A stretch of DNA of 12,054 bases from an uncultured Chromatiales bacterium (GTDB lineage: Bacteria > Pseudomonadota > Gammaproteobacteria > Steroidobacterales > GCA-2729495): assembly GCA_913058165.1 (NCBI GenBank), contig CAJXQV010000015.1:1-12054 (forward strand), in the 5' to 3' direction. The position numbers and the translations under genes are program-made. Below, piece by piece: positions 7,031 through 12,054 of the stretch (within the stretch, counting starts at the first letter, position 1; every line of letters starts with the position of its first letter). The notes beneath the pieces were generated by a model. It made no database searches, had not been told where the DNA came from, and worked only from the letters and a program-made list of their open reading frames with translations.

Positions 7031-8200
7031 ATGTTTGAGGGTTTTAAATACTGGCAAGCAATGCGGGCGTTTAAGCAGATTCCGCGTGAGCAGCGCCGTA
7101 TCGTAATCTACGCAGAAAGTGGTCAGGACTGGCATCACTTCAAACCAGTGGTCGATCATTTAACCGGCGAACTTAATGAACCCGTTATTTACATCACATC
7201 AAAGGCGGATGATCTGGCTCTGACCTTGAATAATCCAAACCTCCGGGCATTTAATGTGGGTGAGGGTGCAATTCGTACCGCGTTTTTTCAGTGGCTGGAC
7301 GCTGATGTCATGGTGATGACCATGGTCGATCTGCACAACCTACAGCTAAAGCGTTCGATTAACCCGGTGTATTACGCATTCATGTTCCACTCGTTAATCA
7401 GCACGCATATGGCCGATCATGCTGATACCTACGATCACTACGATGCCATTTTGTGCGCAGGCCCGCATCATATAAAAGAAGTCCGTAAGCGTGAATCTCT
7501 GCATGAGTTACCGGCAAAAGATTTGTTCAAGCATGGCTATCATCGGGTTGAGCAACTGATGGAGCAGCGGCGTGATCCGCCGCCTTATGACGGGGGCAAT
7601 ATCCATGTGCTGTTGGCGCCATCATGGGGCGATGACACCATCCTTAATATTTGCGGCGTGGAGATTACCGGTCTGTTATTGGATGCCGGTTTCCGGGTGA
7701 CACTGCGGCCGCACTTCCAAACCCGTTGGATCACTCCGGAGGCGATCGACCGGGTGCTGGCAAAGTACGGCGAGCATCCGCAGTTTTCGTTGCAGGAACA
7801 ACTGGGTGAAAACGACACATTGTTCGATTCGCACATTATGATTACCGACTGGTCTGGCGCCGGAATGGACTACGCATTGGGGCTGGAGAAGCCTGTGTTG
7901 TATATCGATGTACCCATAAAGGCGCGCAACGACATCTGGCCTGAACTGGAGCTTGAGCCATTTGAGTCATATATCCGCGACAAGATAGGCACAATTTTGC
8001 CGACTGCGGAATTGGATCGTATTGATACTGTGATTCGTGACCTGGTGGCACAGCCGGCCACATTTCGCGATAACGTCCGGCAGATCCGTCACGATTGGGT
8101 GTTTAACGTCGGGCACAGCTCCGAGGCTGCGGCCATCGCAATACAACAGATGCTGGTTCATGCGGCAGAAAAGCGCGCATTAGCGAATAAGCCGGTTTAA
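7031..8200 (+). CDS. CDP-glycerol glycerophosphotransferase-like (TagB/TagF family) enzyme
   Basis: A 389-residue protein from ATG 7031. It resembles the catalytic part of the CDP-glycerol:poly(glycerophosphate) glycerophosphotransferase family, which moves a CMP-activated alcohol phosphate onto a membrane-linked acceptor. Motifs seen are H120 in FMFHS, YDAILCAGPHH (137-147), FKHGYHRVEQL (166-176), LLAPSWGDD (194-202), LRPHFQT (225-231) and HIMITDWSGAGMDYALGLEKP (268-288). The last resembles the family's TD(Y/W)Sx-x-x-D-KP nucleotide-binding block. It is shorter than TagF polymerases (about 700 residues) and closer in size to single-addition TagB-like enzymes. Gram-negative bacteria do not make classical teichoic acids, so a CMP-activated phosphonate such as CMP-AEP from the upstream genes is an attractive donor. 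That is inference. It has no obvious transmembrane segment and probably acts on the inner face of the membrane. Confidence 0.82.
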   Translation: MFEGFKYWQAMRAFKQIPREQRRIVIYAESGQDWHHFKPVVDHLTGELNEPVIYITSKADDLALTLNNPNLRAFNVGEGAIRTAFFQWLDADVMVMTMVDLHNLQLKRSINPVYYAFMFHSLISTHMADHADTYDHYDAILCAGPHHIKEVRKRESLHELPAKDLFKHGYHRVEQLMEQRRDPPPYDGGNIHVLLAPSWGDDTILNICGVEITGLLLDAGFRVTLRPHFQTRWITPEAIDRVLAKYGEHPQFSLQEQLGENDTLFDSHIMITDWSGAGMDYALGLEKPVLYIDVPIKARNDIWPELELEPFESYIRDKIGTILPTAELDRIDTVIRDLVAQPATFRDNVRQIRHDWVFNVGHSSEAAAIAIQQMLVHAAEKRALANKPV

Positions 8201-8238
8201 TTTAAACGCCTCCCATTACTCTGGGTGGCTCGAAAAGA

Positions 8239-10065
8239 ATGGGTAGACCAACTATGACAGACCAACCCGCGCCATTGCCCGAGAGCGTCCCGCGTCGCAC
8301 TCTATTGCGTTGGGTGGGTTGGTTTGGTGTTGTGAATGGCGCCATTCTGACCCTGGTTGGTTTGCGTTACCTGATGGCTGCTGTATTGCCCGACAGCGGT
8401 TTAGCTTGGGTCTATATGGGCCTGGTATCAGTCAGTCAGTTTGCTCTGTTGAGTACCTTGCCGATATTTTTGGTGACACTGCCGCTGGTGTTGCTGCTGC
8501 CGCGGCGCCGCTGGGTTTCTGCGCTGGGTATTCTTACCGCAGCCACCTTGCTTACCCTACTGATTCTCGATACCCATATTTTTGATCAGTATCGCTATCA
8601 TATGAGTGCGCTGACAGTCGTTATTTTTGAAACCAGCACCTGGGTTTTTGCAGGAATAGTGTTGGTGTCGATGTTGGCTTTTCAGACCATGGTGGCCGGT
8701 ATTATCTGGCGTGCATGCCTCAAGCAGCATTCCGGAAAGCCCGGTGTATGGCTTGGGTTGCTGCTGGTGCTTGTCGCGATTACCGGGCAGGGCATTCATG
8801 TGTGGGCAGATGCAACTTCATTCGGGCCGGTCACCCAGTTCACCCGTGTATTGCCACTTTACTACCCGCTTAAAGCAAAGCGTTCGCTGGCTAATTTTGG
8901 TCTTATGGATGAGGCTGAAATGGAACGTCTGCGAGTCGTCAATCAGGCGCGTATGCCTGAGTCTGGGCAAATCAATTATCCATTGGCGCCAATGCAATGC
9001 TTGCCCCAACAGGGTTCGCTACCGAATATTTTGTACATCGTTGTTGATGCAATGCGCCGCGATCAGCTTGATCCAGAGTTAACCCCGGCGCTTGCCGGCT
9101 TCGCCTCAGAAAGTCTAGACTTTCAGAATCACTACAGCGGTGGAAACTCCTCGCGTATGGGGTTCTTCTCCATGTTTTATGGGTTGCCCAGTACTTACTG
9201 GCAGACTTTTTATAATGCCCAACTGCCGCCGGTATTGATGGGGCAACTGCAGGAGCAGGGCTACTCAATGGGGCTGTTCAGCGCGGTTGGTTTTGGCAGC
9301 CCTGCACAGATTGATCGCACCGTGTTTGCCGCAACTCAGGAACCGCTGAAAGGCGTTCAGGGCGCAGATGATGCAGCACTCAGTGGTGCCGTTACTGCGG
9401 GCTTTAATGGCTGGTTGGCTAACTATGCAAGCCAATCGCCGTTCTTTGGTTTTCTTTATTACGACCCGGGTTCCGATTGGCCTGCATCGCTGGGTGTGGA
9501 TGAATCTGATCTGACCCCGGGGGCCGCAACAAGGGCGGGCTACCGCCGTGGCTTACAGCATGTTGACGGCGAAATTAAACAGGTGCTAAGCGCACTGGAA
9601 GCATCGGGTAAGGCCGACAACACCTTAGTGATTATTGCCAGTGACCATGGCTACGAATTTGATGAGCTTGGTCTTGGTTATATTGGTCACGCGAGTAATT
9701 TCGCGCGGTGGCAATTGGTTTCTACCCTAATGATGCGCTGGCCGGGCAAGCCTGCTACGGTGTTCTCGCATCGCAGTGCGCATCAGGATTTGCCGGTCAC
9801 ATTGCTGCAGGAGGTGTTTGCGTGCAGCAACCCTCCCGGCGATTACGCCAGTGGCAAAAGCCTGTTCGATACCACTGATTGGGAGTGGCTGATTGCCGGC
9901 AGTTATAATTCCCACGCGATTGTGCAGCCGGATAAGGTGGTTGTGACCTACCCCGGCGGTTTTATCGAGGTGTTGGGCGAGGATTACCTTCCTTCGACTG
10001 GCCTTAGTATTGATGGCGATATCACTCAGGATGTGATGTTGGAGATGAGACGTTTCTACCAGTGA
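8239..10065 (+). CDS. YejM/PbgA-like inner-membrane protein with periplasmic sulfatase-fold domain
   Basis: A 608-residue protein with five predicted membrane helices (about 22-45, 57-86, 93-110, 135-157 and 170-187), a linker, and a periplasmic alkaline phosphatase/sulfatase-fold domain from about 260. This is the architecture of YejM/PbgA, which binds lipids and regulates lipopolysaccharide synthesis. Candidate metal-site residues are present: D270 (IVVDAMRRD), D469-H470 (ASDHGYEFDE) and H484 (YIGHASNF). A serine occupies the nucleophile region (S304/S305 in GGNSSRMGFF). Related folds in EptA and LtaS transfer phosphoethanolamine or glycerophosphate. It may be a housekeeping YejM, but its position between a TagF-like gene and a YidC-like gene suggests a specialised paralogue acting on a phosphonate-bearing polymer or lipid. 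ATG 8239 is used; ATG 8254 is equally plausible. The next gene starts 10 bases after its stop. Confidence 0.85.
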   Translation: MGRPTMTDQPAPLPESVPRRTLLRWVGWFGVVNGAILTLVGLRYLMAAVLPDSGLAWVYMGLVSVSQFALLSTLPIFLVTLPLVLLLPRRRWVSALGILTAATLLTLLILDTHIFDQYRYHMSALTVVIFETSTWVFAGIVLVSMLAFQTMVAGIIWRACLKQHSGKPGVWLGLLLVLVAITGQGIHVWADATSFGPVTQFTRVLPLYYPLKAKRSLANFGLMDEAEMERLRVVNQARMPESGQINYPLAPMQCLPQQGSLPNILYIVVDAMRRDQLDPELTPALAGFASESLDFQNHYSGGNSSRMGFFSMFYGLPSTYWQTFYNAQLPPVLMGQLQEQGYSMGLFSAVGFGSPAQIDRTVFAATQEPLKGVQGADDAALSGAVTAGFNGWLANYASQSPFFGFLYYDPGSDWPASLGVDESDLTPGAATRAGYRRGLQHVDGEIKQVLSALEASGKADNTLVIIASDHGYEFDELGLGYIGHASNFARWQLVSTLMMRWPGKPATVFSHRSAHQDLPVTLLQEVFACSNPPGDYASGKSLFDTTDWEWLIAGSYNSHAIVQPDKVVVTYPGGFIEVLGEDYLPSTGLSIDGDITQDVMLEMRRFYQ

Positions 10066-10075
10066 GAATTGTCAG

Positions 10076-11566
10076 GTGAGACTTTGGAGGTCTGCATTAG
10101 CAGCGCTTTTCTTGCTGTGTCTGAGTACGGCTCAGGCTGCTGTGCATGAGCTGCACGTGGGTTCGCAGCAGGTTACCTTTTCAACCCAGGGTGGCGTGCC
10201 CGTTAAATGGGTGAGTTGTTACCCCGATTGCGAATCCGAATCTGCAGTAAAGGCCGAATGGTTTAACGAACTGGATGGTTTTATGGCTTGGACTGTACCT
10301 GCGGAACCGCAGCAGTCCGCCCGTATTATTGCCAGTGAATTTGATATCAGCATCGTGGAAACCGACACTATCGTGGAGGTCACGTTAAGCTCGCAGCAGC
10401 TTTTTAATAATCGGCAGTTGGTGTTTGTTTATAAGCTGCCGAAACAGGGCTATCGCGGTGAGATATCGGCCAGCGGTATGGGCGGCCTCGCATTGACCGT
10501 CGCTTCCGGCGAGTCATTTGTGCCGGAGCAGCTTCCCGGCTTTGGCAGTATTTACAGCAAAGTCCGCCCCTTCCTGCTCGACCAGAATGGTCAGGTTTAC
10601 CTGGAACCGACGAAGGAGGGGTATTCGTCGATAGATATTAACGTTTCATCTTCAATAGGTATTCGGAACCGTTATTGGCTATGGGATGGCGCACCGATAG
10701 CCCAGTCAGTTGCCGAATACTCGCTGTCTGGAAAGAACCGACCGGTTATCGTGGTTCGCGCGGCCACCGGATCCAGCCAGATGTCGTTGGTGACCTATTC
10801 AGGGCCGACCGAGTTGAACTCTCTGGCTGAGGCTAGCCCCGTGTTACGTGGCGTATTATTTTCCGCCATCTGGGATTGGCTGCGCGTATTGAGCTTCGGG
10901 TTGCTGTACTTACTCGAGTGGCTCCATGGTTTGGTGGGCAACTACGGTCTGGCAATTATTCTCCTGTCATTGACGGTGAAGATTCTAATGTTCCCGCTCA
11001 CCTATGTTGCCGATAAATGGCAGGCACAGGTCAATGCAACCAGCAGTATGCTTAAGCCCAAGCTCGATGAAATAAAACAGAATTTCAAAGGTGAAGAGGC
11101 GCATCACAAAGTCCTTGCCGTTTACAAAGAACATAATGTGTCGCAGTTTTACACCTTGCCGAGCCTGTTCGGGTTTCTGATCCAGATTCCGATTTTTATT
11201 GCCGCATTTGATATGTTGGCAGAGAGCTTTGTACTTGGGCAGGCTAGCTTTTTATGGATTGTAGACCTCGCCAAACCCGATAGCCTGTTTGCATTGCCGG
11301 TGGTGCTGCCATTTTTTGGCGGCCAGTTTAATCTGCTGCCATTTGTCATGACTCTGCTGACTATTGTTTCTGCGATTGTCCAGGAAGACGCAGACCTCAC
11401 TCCCGATTTGCAGCACTTGCAGCGGATTAAATTGTTTCTGATGGCGACTGCGTTCTTCCTGCTGTTCTACACCTTCCCGGCCGGGATGGTGTTGTACTGG
11501 GCAGCCAACAACCTGTTTCATTTGCTGAAAATTTTGCCTGCCCGTTTGCGCCAGTCGGTCAGTTAG
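10076..11566 (+). CDS. Divergent YidC/Oxa1-like membrane insertase paralogue
   Basis: A 496-residue protein starting at GTG 10076, ten bases after the YejM-like stop. The GTGAGA that overlaps that stop can serve as ribosome site, so coupling is likely. The N-terminus looks like a signal peptide (helix to about 20, cleavage near AQA-AVHE). A periplasmic beta-rich domain (about 22-260) with a CYPDC pair (C48/C52) follows, then a YidC core: helices near 264-284, 287-309, 361-382, 403-432 and 452-477. Recognisable core pieces are MFPLT (305-309), LKPKLDEI (326-333), FLIQIPIFIAAFDML (367-381) and FPAGMVLYW (467-475). The groove arginine that is critical in many YidC proteins appears as K302 (TVKILMFPLT). 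Housekeeping yidC normally sits with rnpA and mnmE; none of those genes is here. This looks like an accessory paralogue, perhaps for a membrane component of the same pathway. Confidence 0.85.
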   Translation: MRLWRSALAALFLLCLSTAQAAVHELHVGSQQVTFSTQGGVPVKWVSCYPDCESESAVKAEWFNELDGFMAWTVPAEPQQSARIIASEFDISIVETDTIVEVTLSSQQLFNNRQLVFVYKLPKQGYRGEISASGMGGLALTVASGESFVPEQLPGFGSIYSKVRPFLLDQNGQVYLEPTKEGYSSIDINVSSSIGIRNRYWLWDGAPIAQSVAEYSLSGKNRPVIVVRAATGSSQMSLVTYSGPTELNSLAEASPVLRGVLFSAIWDWLRVLSFGLLYLLEWLHGLVGNYGLAIILLSLTVKILMFPLTYVADKWQAQVNATSSMLKPKLDEIKQNFKGEEAHHKVLAVYKEHNVSQFYTLPSLFGFLIQIPIFIAAFDMLAESFVLGQASFLWIVDLAKPDSLFALPVVLPFFGGQFNLLPFVMTLLTIVSAIVQEDADLTPDLQHLQRIKLFLMATAFFLLFYTFPAGMVLYWAANNLFHLLKILPARLRQSVS

Positions 11567-11638
11567 TGCATGACAGCGGGTTTCTGGCTGAAAAAACAGG
11601 CATTTAGCTTGTAATACTGCCAGAGGTTGTCAAAATGA

Positions 11639-12017
11639 ATGCTCATTGGTTTTTACGTTAATTACGGGTGTCTCGCCCGTCGCGGAGCAGAGTTTTTGGT
11701 TGATCAGGCCTCAACGCTCACCGGATTGGATCGGGCACTGAACGCTGCGCGTGCCGGCGGCGGTATCGACGTCGTTTACACCAAAATTGCTGTCGACTTT
11801 CAGAACCTTCGTTCCCATAAATCTGAAGAAACCATAGCTGAAGGTATTCAGGGGCTGCTTGAGGGAACCGACGCAGGCGCTGTAGTGCTCACCTTGTTAG
11901 GGTCCGACAGCGACGTTTTCGAAAGGGTTCATGTTGCCCGTGCTGAGTTCAACGCGGCCAACCCCTCTCAGTTTGAAGGCGACAGCTTGACTCAGTGGCC
12001 CTGGATCAAAGCTAATC
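11639..12017 (+). CDS. Unknown protein, 3'-truncated (126 codons visible)
   Basis: An uninterrupted frame runs from ATG 11639, immediately after an in-frame TGA (11636-11638), to the adapter. It reads MLIGFYVNYGCLARRGAE at the start, then LDRALNAARAGGGIDVVYTK, and ends at ...TQWPWIKAN where the genomic sequence stops. The absence of stops over 126 codons and the ordinary amino-acid composition support a real gene. AGAGG at 11622-11626 lies 12 bases upstream, rather far. The same site is better placed for a tiny overlapping frame (ATG 11635 to TAA 11661, MNAHWFLR). No signal peptide or membrane helix is seen. The alternation of a hydrophobic strand, a helix with 'ALNAAR' and a strand 'DVVYTK' faintly recalls isochorismatase-like hydrolases. 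The usual catalytic Asp of their first strand is not evident, so I do not assign a family. Confidence 0.6.
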
Positions 12018-12054
12018 CTGTCTCTTATACACATCTCCGAGCCCACGAGACAAG
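12018..12054 (-). other. Nextera transposase adapter (right end) with start of index
   Basis: CTGTCTCTTATACACATCT at 12018-12036 is the reverse complement of the Tn5 mosaic end. CCGAGCCCACGAGAC at 12037-12051 completes the reverse complement of the Nextera Read 2 adapter. The final AAG is probably the first bases of an index. None of this is genomic, and it truncates the last gene. Confidence 0.98.

Noticed and set aside
8207..8228. Imperfect hairpin before the YejM-like gene (CCTCCCA/TGGGTGG)
   Set aside because: Six pairs with an internal mismatch and no T tail; not supportable as a terminator.
11572..11625. Possible terminator after the YidC-like gene
   Set aside because: CAGC/GCTG and CTGGC/GCCAG arms are short or far apart, and the homopolymer run is A on the + strand, not T.
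27..12017. CRISPR arrays, insertion sequences, tRNA or rRNA genes
   Set aside because: I saw no direct-repeat arrays, transposase genes, cloverleaf-like or rRNA-like segments on either strand. The only transposon-like sequences are the library adapters.

Overview
The window is a single molecule or contig capped at both ends by Illumina Nextera-type transposase adapter (1-26 and 12018-12054). Only about 27-12017 is genomic, and the first and last genes are cut artificially. All eleven supported genes lie on the + strand, closely spaced. A YidC-like protein with a large periplasmic domain and a five-helix YejM/PbgA-like protein point to a Gram-negative, probably gammaproteobacterial, host. That placement is inferred from families only; no rRNA or tRNA is present.

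The left two thirds (27-6459) is a phosphonate biosynthesis operon. It starts with a 5'-truncated lyase of the isocitrate lyase/PEP mutase superfamily (KRCGH type) and a PhyH-type Fe(II)/2-oxoglutarate dioxygenase. These are followed by PEP mutase fused to a C-terminal nucleotidyltransferase domain, phosphonopyruvate decarboxylase, 2-aminoethylphosphonate (AEP) transaminase, and a stand-alone PntC/LicC-like cytidylyltransferase that overlaps the transaminase by four bases. The core steps convert PEP to phosphonopyruvate, phosphonoacetaldehyde and AEP, then probably to CMP-AEP. The dioxygenase could hydroxylate AEP at C1, giving 1-hydroxy-2-AEP.

The right third (6598-11566) is an envelope module. 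It contains a small exported single-helix protein with a YLDPSTGG motif, a CDP-glycerol glycerophosphotransferase-like (TagB/TagF) enzyme, a YejM/PbgA-like sulfatase-fold membrane protein and a divergent YidC/Oxa1-like protein. A strong intrinsic terminator (6934-6969) lies between the small protein and the transferase, so the transferase, YejM-like and YidC-like genes may be attenuated or transcribed separately. A partial gene of unknown function starts at 11639 and runs off the end.

Working model (inference): the left genes make CMP-activated AEP or hydroxy-AEP, and the TagF-like enzyme transfers it to a glycan or lipid acceptor. The YejM-like and YidC-like proteins would act in the membrane or periplasm on that phosphonate-decorated envelope. 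The most unusual features are two nucleotidyltransferases with different nucleotide-binding loops, an AEP-hydroxylase-like enzyme inside a biosynthetic operon, and dedicated YejM and YidC paralogues beside a phosphonate pathway.
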